A program made the translations under genes and the position numbers. A DNA stretch of 64,000 bases from Opisthorchis felineus (taxonomy: Eukaryota > Platyhelminthes > Trematoda > Opisthorchiida > Opisthorchiidae), in assembly GCA_004794785.1 (NCBI GenBank), contig SJOL01010064.1, positions 132,007 to 196,006 of the forward strand. The letters run 5' to 3'. This document shows positions 33,780 through 46,131 of this stretch, in pieces; within the stretch, counting starts at the first letter, position 1; every line of letters starts with the position of its first letter. The notes below the pieces were generated by a model that was not told the DNA's origin, made no database searches, and saw nothing but the letters and a program-made list of their open reading frames with translations.

Positions 33780-36529
33780 CCTTATTGTTACAGCGCTTTA
33801 TCCGTTACCTGTAAGAAGGCTGATCTGTGCGAGCTACTGAAACTTACCAGGAAGTTTCAAAATACTGTTACGCGTTGACGGTTGTAAGTAATTGTTTGCT
33901 TCTTCATAGTCGTGGACCGCAGTCTTGGCTGACCGTGTGAGGAAGTCGGACACGGCATTCTTATTCATTTTGCCGTCTAACTTCGAAGTCTGGTACTATT
34001 CTTTTGTTTTTGACGTGGATACAAACAACAAGATCATGGTAACCCCAACCGTCTCTTTTTCGTACGGTTGCCGACTATAGCACATATTTCCTATTACATT
34101 CATTTTCTTGCCATCATGGGCAAGAAAAAACGGTCTTACTGATGGGTATACCGGATCAACGCGGGTGGCACTTTACTACCTGAATGTGGTTATGGATCCC
34201 TGATTGAGGGTCTCGGCTTGCTACAGAGTTATCGCTTTCATCTTGCTCGTCTTGTACGTTTCATATAAGAAGCTTGTCTTAATTTAATTCTAAAATTCAG
34301 TTCAGTAGACAAAGCACCCATTTTGTGAATAACAAAGGTAACCGTTTTTGGGATGTCGTTTGCACAGTGATATAATATGAATGGCCTTTACTCCATACAC
34401 CTTCAGTGCTTCAAGGTGAAATTCAGATTTTAAGACTATTTCCCTATTGGACGCGATAACCGTTAATGAGTTCATCAGATGTGACAAACATTCTGGTCAG
34501 TAGACCACATTTCATGTGCTCACGTTTAACTGCAGCACTAGGTCACAAAATGTTAAAACTTTTCCATCTTGTGAAGACACCTCTAATGACAAAAATTGCT
34601 TTATTTTAGTATCATTAGTCCATGTGCCGATTGTTGAGGATGTGATCAGGCTCCACAAGAATCGGAACACCTCAACCTGTGTAATCGGCTTGAATATACG
34701 ATATCACAAATCGAGGGCTATTTTATTCTCTTTGGTTGCTGTGTACCTTCCCAGCTATGTACACGGTACTGCAGACATCGGTTCCGTGACAGAAATTACT
34801 TGCAACTCTTGGTCATATTAGACGGATGGTCGCAATAGGGACTGTCATGCAAATACATGGGGCTGTGTTGGAGAGGGTGCCGCTGTAAGGCTAACCTTTA
34901 GGTAAGGAAGCACCATACAAGGCTTGATATCTGTCGAGGGAGATGGGGTTCAGCTATCGATCTTCAAAAGATCCTTGTTGGACAATCCAACAGGAAGCAA
35001 ATTTTGCAAACTTAATCACAGGAAAACACTCTTTTCACTACTTACTGGTAGTTTTCCTTAATTTACTACGGAAGGCAACCGCGTTGGAACGGGTTACTCT
35101 TCACAACAAAAGTAAGTTTCCTCGTTATGGAGTATGGAATTACGACGCTTACGAAAGCACAATAATTCCGTATCAGTCCTGTAAAACAAAAGTTTCGTAG
35201 GCTTTCAGAAAGCTTTTCTCTGTCTAGTGGCTTCATTTGTTGTTCCAAGATTTACCTAAAAGTCCTAGCTTAGGATCATCCCTGTACATGACTAATCACG
35301 TAAGTGAGTTATGACAAGCTGACAAGTCGCTAGACCGGTTTAGTAGCTTCTATGAAGGCTGATAGCTGCCAATTCTGTTCGTCTGCACCGTCCTCAAATA
35401 ATTGAGATATTTTCTGCTAATTTCCGCGGAACTGCAGCCTTTGTCAGCATTAACTATATATACCTAGGACGGCCACAGGATACCTACCTACTGACGATTA
35501 TTCTTCCTCTAAGAAGTTAAGACGGGTGCAATTTCCGCGTGAGGTCATTATTAATCAAACCTCATTTCGTAAGGTAGCTCACAGGGAGGACATTGTTCCC
35601 TAAAAATGGCAAAGGCGGTTCTATCTTGGTTTCACATGTTCGGATAAGCTTGCAGCTGTCCTCCGACAACGAGGCTCTTGTCGGTCACAGTGCAGAACAA
35701 CACACATTTCTTCACTCAAGTTGTAGACTCAGTAAGCTTTGGTAAATCGTTTTTGTGATTTGCTTCGGTTTGGTTGAAAACATCGCTAATGGTACCTAGG
35801 CGTGTCGCTTGTAGGTTATAAGATTCGAAAAGCCATCCTATGGGTCCAGTGGCTCGTTTCTCGGCGATCACCGCTTTCTAACTTTCTTTGGGAGGAGGCG
35901 AGTGAATGAAGAAACATTGTTTATAAGACAATAAAAAGTCTACATTTAGAATTTAGAATGAAAGTCACATAGTGAAACAGGGCTCGCCGACTGTGACCGT
36001 TTGTGAATCAGCATAGCTGTTTGCTCTTGTCTGAGGGTCCCCATGTGGTACAAGATAGGGTAGAGTGAACCAAGGAAGTCCATGAACTTTCTGTGGAATT
36101 CCCTTTTTTCATTTGAATAGGACTACTGTGCTGAACTAAACATTTTGATATATTCTGTGTTTACTTAGCCACTGGCACAGACAGTGACCTCTGAGGAAGC
36201 GAGTTACATGACGACCGATACTTCCACTGTCTTCGGGACATGTTGAACTCGTACCATCCGGATTTGAACGAGGAAGTGAAGAAAGCCCATTCTGCATTTT
36301 ATCGTCAGATGCATCCCGCAAATGACTAGGTGCAATCCAGCTTAACTCATTTGCTTGATAGAACAAATGTGCATCAAAAGGATCACACGTTCCACGGTAC
36401 CTAGTCCAGCATGCTTGTAAAAGTTTGAATGATTTGCACCAGAGTTCACTTCCATAAGGACTGGCAGGAAATCTAGTTTATGTTGAGATGTTCCTATTCG
36501 CCTTTTTGTTTAGCTGTCTTCTTTGTATT
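33780..36529. other. No recognisable gene
   Basis: Short frames only; none recognised on either strand. No SINE-A, DR or LINE landmarks. Confidence 0.4.
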
Positions 36530-36715
36530 TGTGTTACTCTCTTTTAGGCAACCCTCATGTCCCGGTGCGATCACTACCGTTAGTCCACACCAAAATAATG
36601 AAGGCATAGCACTAGAGTTTAAGTTTTCTTATAGTCTATCAGCAGAGGCCCGGAATTCGAACTATGTTCGTCCAAAGTACGGGGCCATCGCGTTACCAAC
36701 TACACTAGACGCACC
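36530..36715 (-). mobile_element. SINE-B copy 2
   Basis: The reverse complement has the tRNA-like head (GTGCGTCTAGTGTAGTTGGT, AACGCGATGGCCCC), a B box remnant (TAGTTCGAATTCCGG), body ACTCTAGTGCTATGCC and TTTTGGTGTGGACTAACGG, and GGGACATGAGGGTTGCC near the 3' end. The last two match SINE-B copy 3 (GTTGTGGACATATCAG, GACAGGGACATG). Confidence 0.7.
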
Positions 36716-39700
36716 TGTAGTACCAAGCCTGAAAAGGTTAACACTTTTATGCTTGGGCGATGTGTGGTTTTGTCCGACTCCTTGAACAGCTCACCACTAA
36801 CTATCCTGAGTCTATTGGTCTATTGATATACCTGTAAAATCTCCCCATTTGTATAGCTTCACGGACGATTGGACCCGTCGGGAGATTTTCAGTTACCTAA
36901 AAACTGAGTGATTAGGTGATTCCGGTAGACCAACCGAAGCTGTTAAACTAAGGTCAAACTTTTAGCCAAAAAATCTTGTTTACCGACAGGTTGGCAATGA
37001 ACTCTGTTCCAAAATCCTACCTATGCTTGAATGATAATCTAGTTGACCACGAATTACATGACGTCAAACAATCGGTTAGCATGTACTGGAGCATGTGTCA
37101 CAGCTCATGAAGCGCTCATGGCTTCAGGTCTAATATTCAGATTATATACCAGAACTTTGTTATGAGGTTTTTCTATCATAAGGCAAGCTCTTAGGGATAC
37201 CCGCAGTCGATAGGACGCATGCAAAGCCAGTTTATCTCCACAGACCAAAATCTGTCCTCATCGAACACACCAACGGCCAAGATGAAAGTTTCGCAGTTGT
37301 GTTGGTGGACTTTATGGGGTCGGGCGAAGATCCTCAGGAATGTTTTTACAATGGAAAGTCTATTTAAACATTCATCAGAAGGATTTGATGCTTCATCAGC
37401 TGCTGCGCACCAAGGCTGCTTCCAATGAAACTTATGGTTCAAGAAGTTTTCATGGTTCTTTGAGCGTCTATTTTGGGTCTTTGTTCCGTGTGCCTTACGC
37501 GCGGATGCCATCTCTATCCTAGGATGATATTCGGAGTCGATTTCACAGACACAAACAATAAAATCTAAGGTACCCACCAAGCCCGTGGATACTGCCAGAA
37601 ATTGCCACTGGGAATTTTGTGCTCCCAGCTGTCTGTAACTCTACTTCTTCCATATGATTGCACAAATATTTTATCTTATTTGAGGACTTTAACCGTCCTC
37701 TTGTATAGGTTTAGTTCCTGTGGCACTATTTTAGCCTGCATTGAAAGTTTAAGTGTGCAGATAAAAATAATTTCGTGCCACACTGACTATTGCTGGATTG
37801 CCTTACAGTGAGGTGGGCTATCGGAAACGGACTTTTTTCCTACCTTTTTTCTACTTCAGTTATGATCTCTGAATTCATCTCTCGCCCTCATTTCATTGTC
37901 GGTCTTCCGTATATTTCAGCTGTGGGCACGTCACCCTTGCACCAGACGTATCTACTAACGGTCACTCGTGCACGTCCACCCGCTCGCGTCCGCTTCTCGT
38001 ACACTGTTCTCTGTTCTTATCCCTGCATTTAGCTTGTGACCCCCGGAGGCAAATCGGCGAAATAGCTTTTATGTAGTGAACACTCTAGGTGTTCTACTGA
38101 TGAGCAGTAGATGTAAGACGTAATTCATGCGTCATGTGTCCTGTGCTCACGTTCATTTGATGTAGACACACAGACAACTAATGCAGATCGTCCGCGCCGA
38201 ATTAGCTACCTGTCCAGCATATCGGTTAATGGCCCTTTGTGGTACACCAAACTAGTTCCTTTAAAAAAAATCGGTTCAACCACTTGGAAAAAGGTTGAAA
38301 CCGACCGGGTCGTTTTCCAAGTAGACGGGGGCGCATAAAACCACCTTGCTGTAAGCGATATGAGCGTTGTCATACGGTTTCATGAAAACGCAATGTATGG
38401 CATGATAACCGAGGCCTGGCATGCAGTGTTTTTAGGCCGTTAAGCCTAGGACTCGTGAGCGTGGCGCTGCAACTTAAACACAGCCTTGAAATCATCGGTT
38501 TCGCCCATCGAGTTATAGTGTTCAAAGATTTCAGTACGTGAATTTTAGAACCGCCAGCTCCCTTCATGTGCACTGTTCCGAATAATAACTGGTCAATTTT
38601 GTTGCGGCTGCGGTGAATTTCCCCCAAACCATCATCAAGGCTAAACGATGATGCATATGCGTATAAAATTCTGTCGGTACTAATGAAATAAGCTTAGGAA
38701 AGCCATGAAATTCCCTGTGAATGAATGTAATCGTTTTGGAGACATTCATCTGTAAATCAATTTCGGTATATAGTAATGATATAGCTGACGTGCCCTAATG
38801 ACTGTTGGTTGGGCTTAGCATGTAGCATTTAGTTGAAAACAGTTTTGTCCATCATTGGAGTCAACTGGTGTCTTTGGGTGAAGCTATGGTAATTCAGTGT
38901 ATGTCTAGCCCACGATCAACCAAAACCGTCCCCATGCCTCCACCAATCACACGCAGCGTATTGTTCTGCTCGCCCACTGCATACACAAGCACGTGCGTAA
39001 ACGGCTTGGTCGGACGGAATCGATATTGTTCGGCCGTGTTAGGTCTTAAGACTGTGCCAGTGCGCCAAATAAGCGGCTACGCCCAGAACCGATTTCAACT
39101 TACGCTGCAGCTACACGGACTGAGGTAGTGTTTTATAGCGATGAAAGTTCGCTGCACTAAATGGTCAAAAGTCCATTCCTCTTTGAGAAACATCTGACTA
39201 GTAATTCTTAAAGAACTGTTATAGACTAGATTTGTTGGTGGACTTTTCCAATGAAATTAATAAGAGACGATAGAATGTTGGAGAGTTTGTACAAATAAAA
39301 GGCAACCATGTTTTATGTATGGTAGCACGAGATGATATGGATGCAATTTCAAAAATTCTCGCAGCGCCTCACATGTAAGAACTTATACAGAGTGGCTCCA
39401 GGGGGTACAGGACGCAAAGAAACAGTGTACATTCGCTGGGAGCAGTTCCGCCAAAGGTTAATTAGTTACATCGCCATGCAACAGATTCGTCCGACGCATT
39501 AGTACCACAGCTTGAAAATGTATGGGTATATTAGTCTTGTAACCTCTGAATGAAAACATGCGAAGTGTAATACCTACACTTTTTACTCAAAGTAGCTTCT
39601 TGGTTATCGGTGACGATTAGTAGACAGATGCTTGAGAAGTGAGTGCCATTGCTGCTGGTTTACATTTGAGTGTAGTGGCAATCATGACTTCATTGATTCT

Positions 39701-39839
39701 CAATGATTTTTGCAGTCGCTATGACTATATTTATATCCTCTGTTCCTGGAACTAGACAGTTACAATGAAATGCCTTTTCACACGACATTGCTAGGATCCT
39801 TGGAAGTAAAGCTGCCGTTAGAAAGTTCAGCACAGGCCA
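36716..39839. other. No recognisable gene
   Basis: On the minus strand at 38905-39075 a frame of about 60 codons reads smoothly (VLRPNTAEQYRFRPTKPF, then HVLVYAVGEQNNTLRVIGGG) but has no ATG and stops at both ends; it might be a repeat-borne or exon remnant, and I do not recognise it. The rest holds only short overlapping frames. Confidence 0.35.
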
Positions 39840-40160
39840 CCTCTGGTTGGTCCCCTGACACAACCTTCATTGAAAGTTGTGCAGTGCACTTCTGGCTTAC
39901 CCCTTAAAGTGGTTTCTCCGGACCGGAACAACTAAATATAACCGGTTTCGCTCTTCTTGGGGCTCATCAGGTAGGCGCAGTATCCGAGTTTCAGTCAACT
40001 TTATGTTCTACTTGAAACCAAATTGCACGAAATTAGCGAAATACACTCATTTGCAAACAAATTTGGTTTTGCGAGAAACTTACCTGGAACCCAGCTGAAT
40101 CCCTCGTTTGTGATGTTTCCAGGCAACTGAATGTGCTGCACCAGTCCGCCTCATGTTTCA
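39840..40160 (-). repeat. DR dispersed repeat, copy P-left (longest copy)
   Basis: The most complete DR copy. Read on the minus strand: TGAAACATGAGGCGG, GTGCAGCACATTCAGTTGCC, TTCAGCTGGGTTCCAGGTAA, TTTGCAAATGAGTGTATTTC, AAGTAGAACATAAAGTTGAC, then GCGCCTACCTGATGAGCCCC and GAAACCGG. Beyond that come the segments also seen in copy Q. No coding potential. Its first 128 bp pair with 40218-40345. Confidence 0.85.
39921..39970 (-). ncRNA. Hammerhead-ribozyme-like core in DR copy P
   Basis: On the minus strand CTGATGA (39970-39964) is followed by a possible short stem II (GCCCC...GAGC), GAAA (39949-39946), CCGG, a 15-nt loop, CCGG and TC. CUGAUGA, GAAA and a GUC after a CCGG/CCGG stem III are the conserved hammerhead parts in the right order for a stem-I-open form. 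Stem I is not evident: the bases before CTGATGA do not pair well with those after GTC. It may be decayed, incomplete or a coincidence. Confidence 0.3.
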
Positions 40161-40345
40161 TTTGAGTAGTGCATTACGAATATACATGTATCGCGATATC
40201 TCGAATATCGTAGCAACTGAAACATGAGGCGGCCTGGTGCAGCACATTCAGTTGCCTGGAAACATCACAAACGAGAGATTCAGCTGGGTTCCAGGTAAGT
40301 CTCTCGCAAAACCAAATTTGTTTGCAAATGAGTGTATTTCGCTAA
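40033..40345. repeat. Near-perfect inverted repeat, 128-bp arms
   Basis: Left arm 40033-40160 and right arm 40218-40345 are reverse complements over 128 bp with three mismatches and no gap, separated by 57 bp (40161-40217). Both arms are DR sequence, so two DR copies face each other head to head. A transcript through it would form a long hairpin. Confidence 0.95.
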
Positions 40346-40356
40346 CTAAATATAAC

Positions 40357-40827
40357 AGTTAATCGGTCACCTGGAGTCGAAACCATGCAGGACAGTAATG
40401 TTTACCTATTTCAAACCATTTTTAAAAGTAATGTTAGGTTGTTTTTTTCACGAAGAATGCAACAGGCAATCGGCAGAAAACGTATCCCTAACATTCAGAT
40501 TCCATCAACGCCAGAGCTCAGACCAAATACATTCACCCTAAATTCTCACACTTGCTGTATCTGTTTTCGTGAATCTGAAGAACCCACGTTAAGCAAACTG
40601 CTATGTATAAAAAAGCAGTATGGACACAGTCACCACGGAGGAACAAATCTATTTTGGTACGGAATCTTACTTCTAAATTTAGGCAGTAGCCTGTGCGTCA
40701 CTCATTTTTTTACTTTTGGAGGACAGTCTGCAGAACACAAACCTTTGCATGAACGCGCTTCGATGCAATACATCGAGCACATTTCGAGGGAGATAAGTTG
40801 ACTTTCGATGGAAAGCTGTAAGCGGTT
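40357..40827. other. Unrecognised stretch with a 138-codon frame
   Basis: A plus-strand frame at 40385-40801 is open for 138 codons and starts with ATG. It contains CCICFRESEEPTLSKLLC-like cysteines but no domain I can name, and its last third runs up to SINE-B copy 3. I think it is chance. Confidence 0.3.
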
Positions 40828-41050
40828 CCGCGCACTGGTGAAGTAGTGGTTACATGCTCGCCTCGTGTGTCAGATGTTCGGAGTTCAAACCTCGTCATGA
40901 CCAAGGACATGCACTGCTGATCACATCTGATAAGTGAGAGACTCGAGTCTAGTGCCTTTGCCGTTTGTTGTGGACATATCAGATTAATTGCGCCAGGACT
41001 GGAGGAGGACTGTCCAAAAGACAGGGACATGAATATGAAAGAAAAAGAAT
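40828..41050 (+). mobile_element. SINE-B copy 3
   Basis: tRNA-like head GCGCACTGGTGAAGTAGTGG, TTACATGCTCGCCTCG, B box GGAGTTCAAACCTC, body GACTCGAGTCTAGTGCC and GTTTGTTGTGGACATATC, and an A-rich 3' end (GAATATGAAAGAAAAAG). It matches copies 1 and 2 in head and body. Confidence 0.75.
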
Positions 41051-41749
41051 CCGAAATGGTTATTTTGACTAGTAGCATGTGCACTTATGGGTGCTACATT
41101 TCCTGCCAAAATGAACTTTGTCTCACAGCTGCTGTAGATGACAATACCTGCAGCAATCTAGTGCCCTAGCAAGCAGGCAAAAATAAATGAAGACACAGAG
41201 TTTCAGTTGCATTCAAATTCGGTGCACAAGATTGGTGGTAGTGTGCTAACTAAGTTGATCACCATGAGTAACACGAACAAACAGATTCGCCCACGATTTG
41301 TTCTTTTCCATATCTGGTTTTATTGGTGGATACTTTTGACAGCTCACACTTTATTATCGGATTCCCCGACACCAAATACGTGATTGCTGAAGAAGAGTAC
41401 ACCAAAATTACGAACATCTTGGTGATAGCTGCGCAGTTGAAAAAGCCTGTATGATTCGCGTGCTTTGTGTGATTCTCACGGGCTTACAGGACGAAAATTG
41501 CCCAGACCTATCACATTTTTGCTAAATAAGTATAGTCTGTCGCGTCCAAGATCTGAGCTCGTCAGCTCCTCCCACTTGCTCGATCCCAAAGTGCATCAGG
41601 AAGTGCGTCCCGTCCCACACATGAAGCTTTCTGGAGTTCAAATGCCAGTTGATGAACTTGTGTGAAACAGTCCTTCCATGTGGATGGCTAAGTTGTAATG
41701 AAACGAACTGACTATCCCATGAGGGCCTTTGACCTACCAGAATGGATCT
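41051..41749. other. No recognisable gene
   Basis: Short frames on both strands between SINE-B copy 3 and RTE relic C. The minus-strand frame at 41522-41752 runs into relic C but does not look like LINE sequence. Confidence 0.4.
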
Positions 41750-42600
41750 CATAGGTGGTTGCGACCAGGAGGAATCTGTCGACGGACTTCCAAGGAAGCA
41801 ACAGCCCCATTAAAGATCCAGTACTTGGATGTGGTTGGCTGGGTTGTATTACAGATAGAATTTCTAGCACTGACTAGCACATTGGGTATCTGTCACTGAT
41901 GACCGTAATTACCCTACAGTGGACCAGCCGGCAGGAGTTGGAGAAGAAGGTTCTTATGGGATTCTGAGTCCATGAGCCCCGCAACACCCAGGAGAGGTTT
42001 ACTCGTTTTACGAAGACTTGAGAAACGCATTGGGAAGCAGCGACAGTCAAGTGTATGGTCGGAGCCCATGCGAGCTGTCCAGATACAGCGTCAGGCGGTA
42101 ATCGACCCTCGCCACCGGTAACTGACGTCGATGTGGTCTATTTGGATTTGAGGCTGGTTCGCTGCTTGGAGCCACGTATTCAAACTATTTCCGCTGTTCC
42201 AGAAATGGGTACTGCAAAGGAGCAGTCCGTGATCGGCCCAAATCTGCATCAGGATATCTTTGTTATCCCTGCGTCTCGTGTCCAACCCAAGACGAACACC
42301 CAATAGGGAATCAGTAGACTTTAGTTCACCTACCTAGATATCCATGTCACCAGCAATCACAACTATGTCCGAGCTTTTAGCCCGTAGTAAGAAAACATCT
42401 AGAGCACCACAAAAACTGTCTCTGATACATTCAGAGCCACTGACCTTCGGGCGTAAGCGCGATTTTTTGACATACTTTTCCAAACGAACCTTGCACAGGC
42501 GACAGTGACTATCAGCCACGTAGAGACTCCTTGCACGATGGCTCTGCATAATAACCACCCGATATAACAAGCTGCAGTGGCCTCCGCGTCAATGAAAGTG
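41750..42600 (-). pseudogene. RTE-like LINE relic C (endonuclease and linker)
   Basis: Minus-strand translation gives, in several frames, SHRARSLYVADSHCRLCKVR, SECIRDSFCGALDVFLLRAK, SSDIVVIAGDMD (endonuclease catalytic block), LGLDTRRRDNKD, ADHGLLLCSTHFWNSGNS, NQPQIQIDHIDVSYRWRGSI, and then the linker TTQPTTSKYWIFNGAVASLE and VRRQIPPGRNH. The same order occurs in relics A and E. Stops and deletions interrupt it; the reverse transcriptase part is missing. It follows relic D head to tail on the same strand. Confidence 0.85.
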
Positions 42601-42619
42601 CGCAGCCGTAAACGAAAGG

Positions 42620-44270
42620 AAAGCGACACAGCGGTCGAGGCGTACTTCTTTGTTGAAGATGGTGGCTTTAATTTGCTGGTTTCGTTTGCCGATGGTTTTC
42701 AAGTATCGGTCGCCCGCATTAACCGAAACATTCTTCTGACCTTTCTGACTTTCTGTACCTCTTTATTTTCTTTGGCATCCCGTGTCCGGTCACCCATCAC
42801 GCTAAGTTTCCTTTGACATCTGATAATTCCTTGGGTTGAATAATCTACGGAAGTGGTGTTGGCCTTTCTCTGAGATCCAGTCATCGCTAGTGCCTGAATG
42901 AGAATGATAGTACCGTGCCACAGGCGAAACACCCGGCTTTGTGCAAAGATGCGTTGATCTTGCCCTGATGCGGAATGACATCCAAAGGTGTAGCAGTAGG
43001 AAACTCGTCCAGAAGACGGTTATGATAAATTCGCTTAACTTCAAGACCTGCTGGCCTATCGGTTGCCATGTGAGTTTTTCGCCGTTTACGTAACCCTGAA
43101 AAGTGAGGAATGGAGCGAATCCGGATAGCTTCATGGTCATAATCCACATAGGCTTCCAAGATGAGCTACTTCCGGTTATTGACCCATGCCATCGGTAACT
43201 TATGACCGTCCGATCAGTTTGGTCCAGTGTATGACACGATGATATGACACGACTTTGGTCATTTCGAAAGTTAGTACTGCATAAAAATAGTCTGTGGTCA
43301 GCGTCTCGAATCCAGTTCAAGACGATCACCTGATTGGGTCTCAGATGCGTTCGGTCTGTCAACTTTTGCGTTCAAATCTCCAGGCAACAACAGCTATATA
43401 TAAGCTTTCAGCTAGAGGTAGCAGGGTACTTAAGGCGTCCTGAAAGATGTCTTTGATGGTGTATGAGCTACAGCCGGTTTAGGTCTAAGCTGACACGACA
43501 AACAGACAACGATCACCTTCTCGCTGGTGAGATTACCTCATGGGCGTTGCCAGATGAACTTCAGAGGCGACTATCAACAGGTATCCGGTCAAACAAGGAC
43601 CCATCCGCCAGACGACATAAGGCGATGCCGACCCCTGCACCTGCTGACGCAGCCACCGCTGACTCTCTAAGGTTGTCCAGCCGGAGTTGAGAGTAGAGCG
43701 ATGGGGCAGTTAGCTCAACGACTGTGCTTAGATCTTGAACTCCTCTTTCTTGCCACTGTCAAGCCAGTGCCATGGGTGAGCAAGAGCAACCTATGGTTCC
43801 GTTTGCTTCAGAGTGTGATCTCCAGTAGTAGCCAGGTAGACCGGGCGTCGAGGTACGAAGATTGATTTCGAGAGTCCTGAGAATGTCGGTGCCGGCTGAG
43901 GCGCAGAAGTCGCGGCCAAGACCGATACACTAAAAATGGTGTCTTTACTCCTTACAGACTGACCCACAGAAAGCGAGTTATTATTTGGATGAGGGAGTGA
44001 AAAGAAACAGTATGTGTGAGAGAAAGCAGTGGGGCATCAGTAGTAGCCTATTTCCACTTACCAGCTCTGCTGTATGCAGCAAGTAAGGTGACCCGGTTGA
44101 TGACAGTATCCGACGTCCAACGTTGCATCAGAATATTGTTAGCTGTAGGTACCATAGTTGTACGTGGGCTAGGATATTATCAAGGTGCTAAAGCCTTTAC
44201 AGGAGGACGATTAGAGTCCTCAGCCAGGGCCTTTGGCTCAAAAACCTGACCACAAGACGGCGGTTTTCGG
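42620..44270 (-). pseudogene. RTE-like LINE relic D (5' part, endonuclease, linker)
   Basis: Read on the minus strand: CGQVFEPKALAEDSNRPP (44265-44210) matches the N-terminal repeat of RTE copy E ([18 protein letters not shown]). Then come VVELTAPSLYSQLRL, FDRIPVDSRL, EGDRCLFVVSA, SYTIKDIFQDALSTLL (endonuclease), ADHRLFLCSTNFRN, TVISYRWHGSI, the linker LLDEFPTATPLDVIPHQG, INASLHKAGCFACGTVL, DDWISEKG and NKEVRLDRCVAF. It has many stops, frameshifts and small deletions. The region 44270-44700 may hold more of its 5' end but I cannot align it. Confidence 0.82.
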
Positions 44271-46130
44271 CGGGAAATGCAAGTACACTACCATTTTCAA
44301 GGAATAAGTCGCCACACATATTCTAGCCCCCAACCTGGAGGACCAGGAGACTGTGTTGGTCAGACCTTCATACATTGGCCAACATGGCATGGCGGACACG
44401 GGCACCCCATCAGTATCGCTCAATGGGTCACGGAGACAAACAAGCCGTCACGCCACGGTAAGGTCCAACCTCTTTGTGAACTGTGGAAGATGTTATCAGG
44501 TCATGAGAACCTTAAAATCTATTCTGATTCCAAGAAAAAACAGGTTCTTGAAACTAGTGTTGAGTGAATTTGATGCGGTGAGTCTACTGAGTGGTCCGAG
44601 GCGGTTGGTTTGTTTGAATGAACCATAATCCCAAAAGTGGTTTTGTTTGGTATAGTTTATGTTGTCCGGTGAGGGCCACGAGGCTCGGTAGTAGCAGATA
44701 ACTGGTGAGACCAGTCTGTGTCACGACCGTCCAACGGGTAGGAGATGCAAACTTCATATTTTAACTAGTATCGAAATCATAAGTCAGGTTTTTAGTCGAA
44801 ATGTTTAATTATACTAAACCTTTGGACTGATGGAAACTAACTTTTCAAAACTATTGATTGTGTAAATATCACATGATGTTGTTTACCAAAGCAGTTGTTG
44901 TCTGAGTGATAGCTGAAGCGTGCTTTGTGATAGACTAGCCAGAAAGAATCCCAAACGAAATGTACGCATCCTCGAGGCCGGCAAAAATGGCATTCTTTCT
45001 TGGCTAAACACCTTGAGCCATACTACTGTGTTATTTCTCAGCACATATGGGATACACCCCAACCATTATGGAGTAAATTATACTATGTATTTATTTTTAA
45101 ACTGATTTGTCAGAAATGAGACTGGGTATTCGACTCATACACTCACCTGCATACCAAATTGGTTTTGATGAGTGACTCATTTGGGAAACCAGTTGGATCT
45201 GTCACTTATGGTGTTCTTAATCATTATTCCTTCTTAATCATCGTTATCTTGTAGAACAAGGAACGGAACAACAATCTATTATCTCTGTCACCAATCACTT
45301 TACTGAGTAAGACAAACTTCAGGGGGAAAACATTAGATATACATAGTGTCTGTTATAAATTTTTCCTTGTCTGGTTGCGTTTTCTACAATAGATTGCCTT
45401 CTACCCCAAAATACTGCTAAATAGTCTGGTTCCTTTCTGAGTTCTATGCAGCTTACCGCATCATTTGGAGCAAAACTCTTTAGATGGAATCCCAAAGCAC
45501 ACAGAAGTTCGTCTATAATTGAAACTACGCAGATAACCACTTCATCTTCTTCCGGCAAGTTTGTACTTACGAACTTCGTAAACCTGAAGAAAACTGCACT
45601 TTTCAAAGTGACTGGGACAGCGTCTGAAGTCTTTTTTGGCAAAAAGATGCGGTTCAGTTAAGATTTCCAACGACCGAGCACTTAGGTGAATTGCGTCGTC
45701 TCGTCAAACAAAATGATCTCTACTGACCAAAGGCACTCACCACAACTCAGGGTTATATAATCCGATGTTCCCACGATACATTTGGGATTTTTCGATTGAA
45801 CTCATCGAATTCTATACGTTACTTTCGTTGCAAAGCTGTGCATTGCTAAGCCGAACTGTGTGCACCTTGATGACAGCCAAACTCGTGGTGTCCTTGGAAG
45901 CGCTGTTTTGGAGGCACACGAGTTGAGTTGTGTTTTTGTAGCACTCTCGAATACAGCCAGGTTAGAGACCAAATGGTATGGTTAAACATACCTAAGGGAG
46001 TTGTCCTTTTACTTTACTTGGAATAAGAGTTTATAGTTTTGCTATGGGGAATAAGTAGATGAAAGGCTGTCAAGGCCTCCATCATAGAATGCTTAGTAAA
46101 TAAATTTGACAAAAAGTGCGGGTCAGTAGG
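44271..46130. other. No recognised gene; one smooth 113-codon minus-strand frame
   Basis: At 45661-45319 on the minus strand a frame without ATG stays open for about 113 codons between stops (FFRFTKFVSTNLPEEDEVVI, DELLCALGFHLKSFAPNDAV). Its codon texture looks coding-like. I do not recognise the product and see no clear splice sites, so I record it only as a possible exon or repeat-borne fragment. Confidence 0.3.
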
Positions 46131-46131
46131 A

